From: Streptomyces parvulus
GTDB taxonomy: Bacteria > Actinomycetota > Actinomycetes > Streptomycetales > Streptomycetaceae
Assembly (NCBI RefSeq): GCF_014648855.1
Contig: NZ_BMRX01000011.1
Span: 124,001 to 188,000 of the forward strand
Length of the DNA stretch: 64,000 bases
Direction of reading: 5' to 3'
Part shown: positions 52,169-60,112 of the stretch, in pieces
Position numbering within the stretch: the first letter of the stretch is position 1
Layout of the letters: every line of letters starts with the position of its first letter
Notes under the pieces: generated by a model
Seen by the model: only the letters and a program-made list of their open reading frames with translations
Databases searched by the model: none
Told to the model about the DNA's origin: nothing
Position numbers and translations under genes: made by a program

Positions 52169-52921
52169 TCAGCGCTCCCCGGTCGCTTCGGTGCCCTCGG
52201 CGGCGGGCGGCTCGGCCTTGACGTAGAGGATCTCGCGGGCCTGCTCGGCGGCGCGGGCGATGCTCTCGGAGACGAAGTCTAGGAACCGGGCGACGTTCTC
52301 GAGGCGGACCCCGGCGGGAGTGGCGGAGCCGAGGACGCCGACTCCCTGGCGCGCGGTCTCGACGATCTGGAGGGTGCCGCGGGCGCTGGCCATCATCGAC
52401 TGGTACCAGATGTCGTCGTCGACGACGTACCGCTCGCGGCGGCGGTCGTCGCGCTCCCGGCGCACGAGGCCCTGACTCTCCAGGAAGGCCACGGCCTTGG
52501 ACACGGCGGCGGGGCTGACCTGGAGGCGCTCGACGAGTTCGGCGGCGGTGAGACTGCCCGAGTCGGTGGTGGTGAGGCAGGCCAGCACGCGGGACATCAT
52601 CTTGGCCAGCCCCGACTGCATGAGGACGGTGGTGAAGACCTCCTCGAACTCCCGCACGGCCTCGGCGTCCCGCCCGTCGGCCACCGCCGGTGCCTCGACC
52701 GTGCGGGGCGCGGTCTGCCTGCGGCGGTGGGCCCGGCGTTCGGTGGCGCGGTGGGCCAGGTCGGCGCGGTAGGCGGTGGGGCCCCCGTTGCGCATGACCT
52801 CGCGGGTGACGGTGGAGGTGGGGCGGTCCAGGCGCCTGGCGATCTCCGCGTAGGCGAGACCGTCGGCCAGGCCCAGCGCGATCTGCTGACGTTCCTGCTG
52901 GGTGAGTCTGCCGCCCGGCAT
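52169..52921 (-). CDS. Two-HTH regulator (IS30-like HTH plus MarR/GbsR-type domain)
   Basis: A 250-residue DNA-binding protein. The N-terminal part (MPGGRLTQQERQQIALGLADGL, AYAEIARRLDRPTSTVTREV) is an HTH_38-type helix-turn-helix as in IS30-family transposases. Residues ~105-250 form a MarR/GbsR-like winged helix (SLTAAELVERLQVSPAAVSKAV, FLESQGLVRRERDDRRRERY) with long flanking helices. Two DNA-binding modules in one chain are unusual but recur in actinomycete regulators. ATG 52921 follows GGGAGG. Upstream is a cluster of TTGCAACG sites, probably its own operators. Confidence 0.85.
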   Translation of the reverse strand: MPGGRLTQQERQQIALGLADGLAYAEIARRLDRPTSTVTREVMRNGGPTAYRADLAHRATERRAHRRRQTAPRTVEAPAVADGRDAEAVREFEEVFTTVLMQSGLAKMMSRVLACLTTTDSGSLTAAELVERLQVSPAAVSKAVAFLESQGLVRRERDDRRRERYVVDDDIWYQSMMASARGTLQIVETARQGVGVLGSATPAGVRLENVARFLDFVSESIARAAEQAREILYVKAEPPAAEGTEATGER

Positions 52922-52942
52922 CGGGGCCTCCCTCGCGATCGG

Positions 52943-53106
52943 TGCAACGGCGCGTGGGGAGTGTAGCGTTCGCCACCTTTCCATTGCAACGCGCCGTGAG
53001 ATGACGCCGCATCGCCTATACATTCATTGCAACGCTTTAGTCTATTTCAAGTAGCCTTTCTCCAATCCATCGCAACATGCTGGTTGCGCACCCCACAAAC
53101 GCAACG
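52943..53106. promoter_or_regulatory. Cluster of TTGCAACG-type sites upstream of the two-HTH regulator
   Basis: TGCAACG at 52943-52949, CATTGCAACG at 52982-52991 and again at 53025-53034, the inverted repeat CGCAAC-ATGCTG-GTTGCG at 53071-53088, and GCAACG at 53101-53106. The region is AT-richer than its surroundings. Probably a multi-site operator for the adjacent regulator. No gene is seen in 52922-53172. Confidence 0.6.
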
Positions 53107-53172
53107 TAGCGTTTCCACTACGAGAAACGACGATCCACGTCGTACGGGGGGCGGCGGGGTGCGCGCGTCCGG

Positions 53173-54198
53173 TTACGCCGGACCACCCCCGGCCACGGCG
53201 TTGCGCGGGGCCGGGGAGCCGTTCCACTCCATGCGGGACCAGGGCATGGCGAGGTCGTCCGGGGAGGTCACCGGGCGGGGCGTCAACTCCTCCACGGAGG
53301 GCGCCTCGTCGGGGCGGGCGAAGACCGTGTCGACGTAGCGGTGCCCGGTGTCGGCGGCGATGAACACCGTCGTCCGCCCGGGCTCGGCACGGTGTTCCCA
53401 GCGGGCGGCCAGATACGCGGCGCCGGTGGACAGGCCGGCGAAGACGGCGTGCCGGTGCAGCAGGTCGACGCTTCCCGCGCGGGCGGCGTCGAAGGCGAGC
53501 CAGTGGACGGTGTCGTACAGGTCGTGGCGCACGTTGCCGAACGGGATGGAGCTGCCGATGCCGGCGATGATGATCTCCGGGTCCAGGACGTGGTCGCTGC
53601 CGAAGGTGACGCTCCCGTAGGGCTGGACACCGACCAGCCGCACGCCGGCGACGCGCTTGCGCAGGTACTGGGCGAGGGCGCCGGTGGACGCCCCAGACCC
53701 CACGCCGCCCACGAGGGTCAGCGCCCCCGTGCCCGTCTCGGCATGGATCCTCTCGGCGACCGCCTCGTAGCCCAGGTAGTGGATGTCGTCGTGGTACTGG
53801 CGCATCCAGTGGTACTCGGGGTGGTCCCGCAGGATCTCCCGGACCCGCGCCACCCGGCGGCTCTGGTCGAGCTTCAGGTTCGCGCTGGGCTCCATCTGCT
53901 CCAGCCGCGCGCCCAGCACGGCGAGTTGGGTGCGCAGGGTGTGGTCGACGGTGGTGGAGCCGACGATGTGACAGCGCATGCCGTAGCGGTGGCAGGCGAG
54001 GGCGAGCGCGTAGGCGTAGATCCCGCTGGAGCTGTCGACGAGGGTGTCCCCGCGCCGCACCGCACCGGTGTCGAGCAGGTGGCGTACGGCGGCCAGGGCG
54101 GAGACCGCCTTCATCGTCTCAAACCGCAGGCAGACGAGTCCGTCGTCGAGACGTATCAGGTCCGGCCGGCCGATGGCTTCCGAGATGTGCGCGTCCAC
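53173..54198 (-). CDS. Cysteine-synthase-like PLP-dependent enzyme
   Basis: A 341-residue fold-type II PLP enzyme, related to cysteine synthase and to diaminopropionate-type synthases such as SbnA. The PLP lysine is in VCLRFETMKAVSALAAVR; the substrate loop reads DSSSGIYAYALALACHRYG; the phosphate-binding loop is GGVGSGASTGALAQYL. Such enzymes do beta-substitution on O-phospho- or O-acetyl-hydroxyamino acids. The neighbour is a PduX-like kinase that could supply the O-phosphoamino acid. The GTG start at 54198 overlaps the kinase gene by 80 bases, an unusually long overlap. Last gene of a four-gene operon behind a Zur-type box. Confidence 0.85.
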   Translation of the reverse strand: MDAHISEAIGRPDLIRLDDGLVCLRFETMKAVSALAAVRHLLDTGAVRRGDTLVDSSSGIYAYALALACHRYGMRCHIVGSTTVDHTLRTQLAVLGARLEQMEPSANLKLDQSRRVARVREILRDHPEYHWMRQYHDDIHYLGYEAVAERIHAETGTGALTLVGGVGSGASTGALAQYLRKRVAGVRLVGVQPYGSVTFGSDHVLDPEIIIAGIGSSIPFGNVRHDLYDTVHWLAFDAARAGSVDLLHRHAVFAGLSTGAAYLAARWEHRAEPGRTTVFIAADTGHRYVDTVFARPDEAPSVEELTPRPVTSPDDLAMPWSRMEWNGSPAPRNAVAGGGPA

Positions 54199-55186
54199 GG
54201 GAGGGGTCCTCGCTCGGGGTCGGGGGGTGGATGGTGGGGCCCGGTCGGGTGGTGAAGACGCGGGTGGGCGTGACCCCTTCGCGCTCCAGCGCCCGCGCGC
54301 AGCGGTGCAGGCGGGCGTCGAGGCCGGGGTCACGGGGGTCGAAGAGGACACCGGCCACGTTGCCGCTGTGGGCGACCTGCACGCCGACGGCGCCGCACCG
54401 GTCCGCGACGCGGGTGAGGACCGGGAACTCGGCGTGTGCGAGCCGTCGTTGGCCGAGCCGGGCGCTGGCGGTGCCGACCCTCCCCAGCAGGGCGGGGTCG
54501 CCGTCGGCCACGGCCCGGCGCAGCATCCGGCGCAGGTGCTCGTAGGCGTCGAGGTCGCGGGCGTCGTACGCCGGGGCGGGAAGGGCGAGGGTGTCCACGG
54601 GGGCGCCGCCGCCGAGGACGCAGCCCAGCACGACGGCGGGCGGCAGGGCCGGGCCGAGGGCCTCCAGGGTGCGGCCCTCGCGGTGCGCGAAGAGCAGCGG
54701 GCCCGGCCCGAGCATCAGCGGATCGCTCGCCCCCTCGGCCCGCACCGCCAGCCGGGCGACCGTCCGGGGCGGCAGCCGGACGCCCCACGCGTCGGCCACC
54801 GCGCGGACGGTGGCGATGACGTCACTCGTGGAGGAGCCCATGCCGAGACCCACGGGGAGGTCCCCGGTCAGCGCCAGCACTCCGCCGCAGGGCTCCGCCG
54901 CCGACAGCGAGGCGCACTCCCGCAGCGCGAGGACGGCCGCCGCGCGCGCCTTGGTCCGCCCGGCGGGCGTCACGTCCACCTCGTCGGGCGGGGTGCCGGG
55001 GCGGCGCGTGAAGTGGGCGGTGCTGCCCGGCCCGTTCACCGGCAGGGTGACCAACGCCTGGCAGGGGCGGCCCCGTCCGTCCCGGAAGACCCCCTGGAGG
55101 ATCTCGCCGTGGTGGCCGGCCGCGTGTCCGGTGCCGGCGGCTTCGCGCGGCCGGGCGTCGCGGGCCCGCGGGGTGGTCGCCGTCAT
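54119..55186 (-). CDS. GHMP-family kinase (L-threonine kinase PduX-like)
   Basis: A 355-residue GHMP kinase. The opening GHHGEILQGVFRDGRGRP resembles the GELIQG start of PduX-type L-threonine kinases, and the ATP-binding loop is LPVGLGMGSSTSDVIATV (about residues 109-126). The C-terminal ~45 residues are Pro/Arg-rich and arise from reading over the start of the next gene in another frame, so the functional domain probably ends before them. I infer phosphorylation of threonine, serine or a related hydroxyl compound. The ATG overlaps the DUF364 stop codon (ATGA). Confidence 0.8.
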   Translation of the reverse strand: MTATTPRARDARPREAAGTGHAAGHHGEILQGVFRDGRGRPCQALVTLPVNGPGSTAHFTRRPGTPPDEVDVTPAGRTKARAAAVLALRECASLSAAEPCGGVLALTGDLPVGLGMGSSTSDVIATVRAVADAWGVRLPPRTVARLAVRAEGASDPLMLGPGPLLFAHREGRTLEALGPALPPAVVLGCVLGGGAPVDTLALPAPAYDARDLDAYEHLRRMLRRAVADGDPALLGRVGTASARLGQRRLAHAEFPVLTRVADRCGAVGVQVAHSGNVAGVLFDPRDPGLDARLHRCARALEREGVTPTRVFTTRPGPTIHPPTPSEDPSRGRAHLGSHRPAGPDTSRRRTRLPAV

Positions 55187-55992
55187 GCGCCGCCCGCCGC
55201 CCGGTAGCGGTACAGGGTCGTGGGCTCCGCGCTGAACTGGGAGAAGGGGAACGGCTCCGCGGACAGGGCGGTCACCCCCGCGCCGAGGAACGCGCGGGCC
55301 ACGGCGCTGCCGGTCTGCGCGTAGACCACCAGCGGAACGCCTCGTTCACGGCAGCGCGCCAGGACGGTGTCGAAGGTGCCGTTGCTCAGGGTCATGCCGG
55401 TGGCGACGACGGCCTCGGCGGTGTCCAGGACCTCGTGCATGTCGTCGGTGACCGGGTCGCCCCACTGCGTGGTGCGGAGGTTGAAGTCGCAGAGCAGCGG
55501 GGTGCCGCCGCGCTCGCGGATGGCGGCGACGAGCGGGTTGACGACGCCGATCAGCCCGACGCGCGCCCCAGGCCCGGTGTCCAGCAGTCCGGCGATCGCC
55601 GCGTCCCGGGCCCGCGCCCGCACCTCGGGCGTCCCGGCGGGCAGCACGACCGGTTCGGCCCCGGCCGCCTCGCGGTGCGGGGCGGTCTCGGAGAGGTAGG
55701 CGTCGAGCGCGGCGATCCGCAGCGGGCGCGGCGCCTCGCGCAGCAGGGAGCCGAGGGGCGAGCCGGAGGCGTCGCGGCACAGAGCGGGGTCGACCTCGCC
55801 GGCCTCGAAGGCGCATCCGCCGAAGGAGCCGCCGACGCGGACGAGGACGTACTGGTTGAGGTACGTGGTGTCGCCGCCGGACAGCCGGGTGCCGTGGTGG
55901 ATCCAGAACACGCTGGTGGCCACGAGCCCGTCCGGTCGCGGGCCGAACCCGCCCGCCAGGACGGCGGCCAGGAGGTCCTCGGTGTTCTTCAC
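55183..55992 (-). CDS. DUF364 (putative heavy-metal chelation) protein
   Basis: A 269-residue protein with the DUF4213-DUF364 layout. The N-terminal part (FWIHHGTRLSGGDTTYLNQY) resembles DUF4213. The C-terminal Rossmann-like part (VGLIGVVNPLVAAIRERG, VVATGMTLSNGTFDTVL, GAGVTALSAEPFPFSQF) fits DUF364, which Pfam labels 'putative heavy-metal chelation' on thin evidence. Some relatives occur in metal-cofactor and metallophore clusters. It is coupled on both sides (GTGA with the methyltransferase, ATGA with the kinase). Its chemistry is unknown; several conserved Cys/His could contact metal. Confidence 0.82.
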   Translation of the reverse strand: MKNTEDLLAAVLAGGFGPRPDGLVATSVFWIHHGTRLSGGDTTYLNQYVLVRVGGSFGGCAFEAGEVDPALCRDASGSPLGSLLREAPRPLRIAALDAYLSETAPHREAAGAEPVVLPAGTPEVRARARDAAIAGLLDTGPGARVGLIGVVNPLVAAIRERGGTPLLCDFNLRTTQWGDPVTDDMHEVLDTAEAVVATGMTLSNGTFDTVLARCRERGVPLVVYAQTGSAVARAFLGAGVTALSAEPFPFSQFSAEPTTLYRYRAAGGA

Positions 55993-56741
55993 GCCTGGCC
56001 TCCGGTGCCGGGAACGTCGCGGGTGATGCGGAACAGGAAGGTCAGTACGCCGTCCCCCCAGTCGTGGAAGTGGGCGATCTCCGGGTGGAATCCGCCGTCC
56101 AGGGCGTGCTGGACGATGCCGCGCAGATCCGCGGTGTTGGAGACGATGACGAAGATCTCGCCGCCCGGGGCGAGCAGGTCCTTCTCCGCGATCTGCGCGA
56201 AGAAGGCGGCGAGCAGCGGCGCGCCCACGCAGACGTTGCGCACGACGTCGGGGTCGTCGCTGACGGTCCGGCTGACGGCGGACGGGTTGAACGTGACGAC
56301 GTCCAGCCGCGGGCCGCCGGGCAGGTGGCCGAAGAGGTCGCCGGTCACGGGCAGGAAGGCGGTGCCCGGGCGTTCGCCGACGATGCGCGCGTAGTGGCGG
56401 GTTGCGGCGGCGACGCTCTCCGGGTGCACGTCGATCGCGTGGACCTCCCGGGCCCCGCGGACGGCGGCGGCGATCGTCTCGACGCCGAGCCCGGCGCCCA
56501 TGGCGGCGTAGCGGCGGCCGCGGGTCTCGATCCGTCCGTCGAGCAGCCGTTCGTGGATCAGGCGGCTGGTCCAGCCAGGTATGAAGACACCGGGCGGGAC
56601 GTCGAAGGCCCAGCCGTTCCACTCGTAGGACCGGGTCGTGTGCAGGTCGCCCCTGGGCTGGTTGAGCGCGATGATCCGCTCGCCGGGCAGGGGCGGGGGC
56701 AGGTGGTCCAGGAGGGCGGGTCCGGTGGCGGTCAGGTCCAC
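55989..56741 (-). CDS. SAM-dependent methyltransferase
   Basis: A 250-residue class I methyltransferase. The SAM-binding motif reads YAAMGAGLGVETIAAAV, with the acidic VHAIDVHPESVAAA, and motif IV is LDVVTFNPSAVS, similar to the NPPY-type loop of N- and small-molecule methyltransferases. GTG 56741 has GAGGAG five bases upstream. First gene of the operon facing the MFS exporter, with a Zur-type box about 105 bases upstream. It is plausibly a tailoring enzyme for the small molecule made by this cluster; nucleic-acid or protein targets cannot be excluded. Confidence 0.82.
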   Translation of the reverse strand: MDLTATGPALLDHLPPPLPGERIIALNQPRGDLHTTRSYEWNGWAFDVPPGVFIPGWTSRLIHERLLDGRIETRGRRYAAMGAGLGVETIAAAVRGAREVHAIDVHPESVAAATRHYARIVGERPGTAFLPVTGDLFGHLPGGPRLDVVTFNPSAVSRTVSDDPDVVRNVCVGAPLLAAFFAQIAEKDLLAPGGEIFVIVSNTADLRGIVQHALDGGFHPEIAHFHDWGDGVLTFLFRITRDVPGTGGQA

Positions 56742-56845
56742 GTGGGCTCCTCGGGCTCGCGGGAAAGGGGGATGTGGGCAGGGGTGGGGACGTGTCCGTC
56801 CGGGGGCCGTGCCGGGAGCCCCGGCGGGGCCGACAGGGACTCTAA

Positions 56846-56866
56846 CGGAAATGATTGTCATTACGA
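56846..56866. promoter_or_regulatory. Zur-type box in the divergent promoter
   Basis: Contains AATGA-TTG-TCATT (56850-56862), a perfect 5-bp inverted repeat inside GGAAATGATTGTCATTACG. This fits the actinobacterial Zur pattern TGAAAATGATTnTCATTTTCA in the core but less well in the outer bases. It does not match the DmdR iron box. It overlaps TACGAT (56862-56867), a possible -10 for the exporter. The 317-base gap 56742-57058 holds no gene. Confidence 0.7.
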
Positions 56867-57058
56867 TAGCCTGCCCGAGGGATGCCCGGCCGCTCGGTGC
56901 CACCCCGCTGCCGCCCGGCCCCGCGATCGTCCCCGACACCCCGGGGCCGGCCGGACCCTCCGTCCGGTTCGGCCGGCCGCGCGACTCGACGCGGCCCCGC
57001 CGCCCGACTCCCCCGCACCGCCCGCAACTTCGCCTCACCAGGACAGGAGCGCTTCATC

Positions 57059-58390
57059 GTGCCGACCTCACCCGCACCGACCACCACCCGAGGGGCCGGG
57101 TCCGGAGGGCGACGGCCCATCCTGCTCGACGTCGCGTTCCTCCGACTCTGGACCGGCGCCACCGCCTCGGGCCTGGCCACCTGGGCCCTGCCGTTCGTAC
57201 TGGGCCTCGCCGTGCTCGACCGCACCCTCGGCGCCACCGACCTCGGCCTGCTGCTCGCGGCCCGCACGATCGGGTTCCTCGCCGCGGTGCCCGTGGCCGG
57301 GGTGCTGGCCGACCGCCACTCCCGCCGGAAGGTCGTCCTCTGGGCGGGGCTCGCCTCCGGAGCCGCGGCCCCGGTGCTGGCGGCCGGGCTCGGCCGCTCG
57401 GTGCCGCTGATGGCCGCGGCGGCGGCGGTCGCCGGGGCCGGACAGGGGGCCTGCCGGCCGGCGTACCAGGCGCTGACCGCCGAGGTGGTGGACGCCGGCC
57501 GCAGGCAGCAGGCGAACGCCGCCATGACCCTCGCGGTACGGGTCACCACGCTGGTGGGTCCCTCGCTGGCCGCGCTGCTCGCCGTGTTCCTCGACACGGC
57601 GGCGCTGCTGGTGGGCATCGGACTGCTGTGGCTGGTCGCGGCGTTCGTACCCGGCCGCGGTGCACGCCCCGGCGTCACGGGCGGTGCGGGCGGTGCGGGC
57701 GGTGCGGTCGGTGCGGGCGGTGCGAAGGACGCCCCGGGCACGTCGTTCCTCGCCGACTTCGGGGAGGGCGTCCGGGAGGCGCGCAGGCATCCCTGGTTCA
57801 TCGCGGGCCTGGGCGCGCTCACGGCCGTCATAGCCACCGGCTACTCGGCGACCGGCGTGGCGCTCCCCCTGGTCAGCAGGGACGAGTACGGCACCGAGGT
57901 GGTCCTCGCGGGCGCGACGACCGCGTACACGGCCGGGGCGCTGGCCGGTGCCCTGCTCATCGCCCGCTGGCGCCCGCGCTCCCCCGGCCGGGCCGCCCTG
58001 GCCGGACTCGCGGCCTACGGCTTCGCCCCGCTCAGCCTCGTCCTCCCCGTGCACCCGGCCGTGGTGATGGCCGCCTACGCCGTCGCGGGCGTCGGCATCG
58101 AACTGTTCAACGTGCCGTGGTTCACCGCCGCGCAGCGCGAGGTGGCACCGGACAGACTGGCCCGCGTCTCCTCCCTGGACTTCCTGCTCTCGTACGGTCT
58201 CGCCCCGCTCGGACTCGCCCTGATCGCCCCCGCCATCGAGGCGTTCGGCGCCGCACCGGTCCTGGTCGCGTGCGCGTTCACCTGCTTCGCGGCGCCGGCC
58301 GCGGCCGCCCTCGTCCCGTCCTCCCGCGGCTTCTCGCACCGTCCGGCAGCGGAGCCGGCCGAAGCGCGCGCGACCGGCGCGACCCGCTGA
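57059..58390 (+). CDS. MFS exporter (EntS-like)
   Basis: A 443-residue, ~12-TM major facilitator protein of the MFS_3/EntS group, which exports siderophores and other metallophores. The opening FLRLWTGATASGLATWALPF and the motif A-like LADRHSRRKVVLWAGL fit. A central Gly/Ala linker (GGAGGAGGAVGAGGA), encoded by 9-bp tandem repeats near 57680-57720, joins the two six-helix halves. I start at GTG 57059 with AGGAG nine bases upstream. It is divergent from the methyltransferase operon across the Zur-type box, which suggests it exports the cluster's product when zinc is scarce. Confidence 0.87.
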   Translation: MPTSPAPTTTRGAGSGGRRPILLDVAFLRLWTGATASGLATWALPFVLGLAVLDRTLGATDLGLLLAARTIGFLAAVPVAGVLADRHSRRKVVLWAGLASGAAAPVLAAGLGRSVPLMAAAAAVAGAGQGACRPAYQALTAEVVDAGRRQQANAAMTLAVRVTTLVGPSLAALLAVFLDTAALLVGIGLLWLVAAFVPGRGARPGVTGGAGGAGGAVGAGGAKDAPGTSFLADFGEGVREARRHPWFIAGLGALTAVIATGYSATGVALPLVSRDEYGTEVVLAGATTAYTAGALAGALLIARWRPRSPGRAALAGLAAYGFAPLSLVLPVHPAVVMAAYAVAGVGIELFNVPWFTAAQREVAPDRLARVSSLDFLLSYGLAPLGLALIAPAIEAFGAAPVLVACAFTCFAAPAAAALVPSSRGFSHRPAAEPAEARATGATR

Positions 58391-58430
58391 ACGCGGCTGC
58401 CTGGTCCGGCTCCCACGGGGCCGGCCGGTC

Positions 58431-60068
58431 TCAGGAGTGCACCCGCCGGCCCCCGACGAAGGTCTGCTCGACCTCGGTCAGGGCGATCTCCTCGACCGGG
58501 TGGGCGAACGGGTCGCGGTCCAGGACGACGAGGTCGGCGAGCCTGCCCGGCACGATGGTGCCGGTGTCGTCGAGGTGGTTCACGTGTGCGCTGCCCGCCG
58601 TGTGGGCGGCGAGGGCTGCGGCCAGGGTGATGCGCTGCTCGGGGAGGAAGACGGGGAGCGAGGATCCGGGCTGGTGGCGGTTGACGGCGGTGTGGAGGGC
58701 GGCGATCGGGTCGGGGCTGGACACCGGCCAGTCACTGCCGAAGGCCAGTTGCGCGCCACTGCGCACGAGGTCGGCGAAGGGATACTGGCGCGCGGCCCGC
58801 CGGCTCCCGAGGAACGGGATGGTCAGTTCGTCCATCTGCGGCTCGTGGGCGGCCCACAGGGGTTGCACGGTCCCGACGGCGCCGAGTTCGCGGAACCGCG
58901 GGACGTCGGCGGCGTCCACCACCTGCAGGTGGGCCAGGTGGTGCCGGTTGTCCCGGTGGCCGTTGGCCCGGCGGGCGGCCTCGACGGCGTCGAGCGACTC
59001 GCGTACGGCCCGGTCGCCGAGGGCGTGGAAGTGCACCTGGAAGTCCTCGGCGTCCAGGCGCTCGACGATCCCGGCGAGTTCCCGGGGATCCACGAAGGAG
59101 ATCCCGGAGTTGTCGGACGCGCAGCCGCACGCGGTGAGGTAGGGGGCGAGCAGCGCGGCGGTGTGGTTCTCCGCGATGCCGTCCTGCATGATCTTCACGC
59201 TGTGGCAGTTGAGCCTGCCCAGAGTGAACTCGGCCCGGCGTGCCAGGAGTTCGGGAAGCTGCTCGATCCCGCGGGCGCGGTCCCACCACAGGGCGCCGCG
59301 CACCCGCGCGGTCAGCAGGCCCCGCTCGACGGCCCGGCGGTAGGCGGGTGCCGGGTCGGCGGTGGACGCGTGGTCTCCCAGGAGGGCGTCCTGCCAGGCG
59401 GTGACGCCGAGGGAGTGCAGCAGGGACTGGGCCCGCAGCAGCCCCTCCAACTGCTCGTCGGGGGTGACGGGAGGGACGTGCCGGGCGACCAGTCCCATCG
59501 CACCCTCCTGGAGCATGCCGGTGGGATGACCGTCCGCGTCCCGTTCGACGCGTCCGTCGGCGGGGTCGGGGGTGTCCCGGGTGACACCGGCGATGTCCAG
59601 GGCCCGGCTGTTGGCCCAGGCACCGTGATGGTCGCGGTTGACCAGGTAGGCGGGCCGGGAGGGTACGAGGGAGTCGAGCAGCCGCCGGTCGGGCCGGCCG
59701 CCGGGGAAGGCCTCCATGGACCAGCCGCCGCCCGTGATCCAGGGGCGCTCGGGCCGCGCGTCCGCGTAGGCGCGGATCACCGCCGCGCAGCCTTCGGCGC
59801 CGACGGCACCGGACAGGTCGCACTGGCCCATCTCCACTCCCGCCCCGACCGGATGGACGTGAGCGTCCTGGAAGCCGGGGACGAGCAGGCGGCCGCGGAG
59901 GTCCACGACCTCGGTGGAGGGCCCGATCAGCTCGGTGACCTCGTCGTGCCCGACGGCGAGGATCCGGTCGCCCCGGACCGCGACCGAGGTGGCGTAGGGG
60001 CGTACGGAGTCGACGGTGTGGACGGGGCCGCCGGTGAAGACCAGGTCGGCGGCGATCGAGGCAGGCAC
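58431..60068 (-). CDS. YtcJ-like amidohydrolase
   Basis: A 545-residue metal-dependent amidohydrolase of the YtcJ group. Metal ligands are visible in PGFQDAHVHP (64-73), HFHALGDRAVRESLD, HLAHLQVVDA and LAFGSDWPVSS; the central VKIMQDGIAENHTAAL carries the position that bridges the metals in relatives. A normal amidohydrolase beta-sandwich start and end are present (LVPGFQD, GRLADLVVLDRDPF). I use GTG 60068 with GGAG seven bases upstream. The permease gene lies 44 bases upstream on the same strand, so uptake and hydrolysis of one compound are likely linked. Substrate unknown (amide, carbamate or cyclic imide). Confidence 0.92.
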   Translation of the reverse strand: MPASIAADLVFTGGPVHTVDSVRPYATSVAVRGDRILAVGHDEVTELIGPSTEVVDLRGRLLVPGFQDAHVHPVGAGVEMGQCDLSGAVGAEGCAAVIRAYADARPERPWITGGGWSMEAFPGGRPDRRLLDSLVPSRPAYLVNRDHHGAWANSRALDIAGVTRDTPDPADGRVERDADGHPTGMLQEGAMGLVARHVPPVTPDEQLEGLLRAQSLLHSLGVTAWQDALLGDHASTADPAPAYRRAVERGLLTARVRGALWWDRARGIEQLPELLARRAEFTLGRLNCHSVKIMQDGIAENHTAALLAPYLTACGCASDNSGISFVDPRELAGIVERLDAEDFQVHFHALGDRAVRESLDAVEAARRANGHRDNRHHLAHLQVVDAADVPRFRELGAVGTVQPLWAAHEPQMDELTIPFLGSRRAARQYPFADLVRSGAQLAFGSDWPVSSPDPIAALHTAVNRHQPGSSLPVFLPEQRITLAAALAAHTAGSAHVNHLDDTGTIVPGRLADLVVLDRDPFAHPVEEIALTEVEQTFVGGRRVHS

Positions 60069-60112
60069 GGTGACACTCCAGGCAGCTGAGGTGGTGTACG
60101 GGAGGGCGGGGA

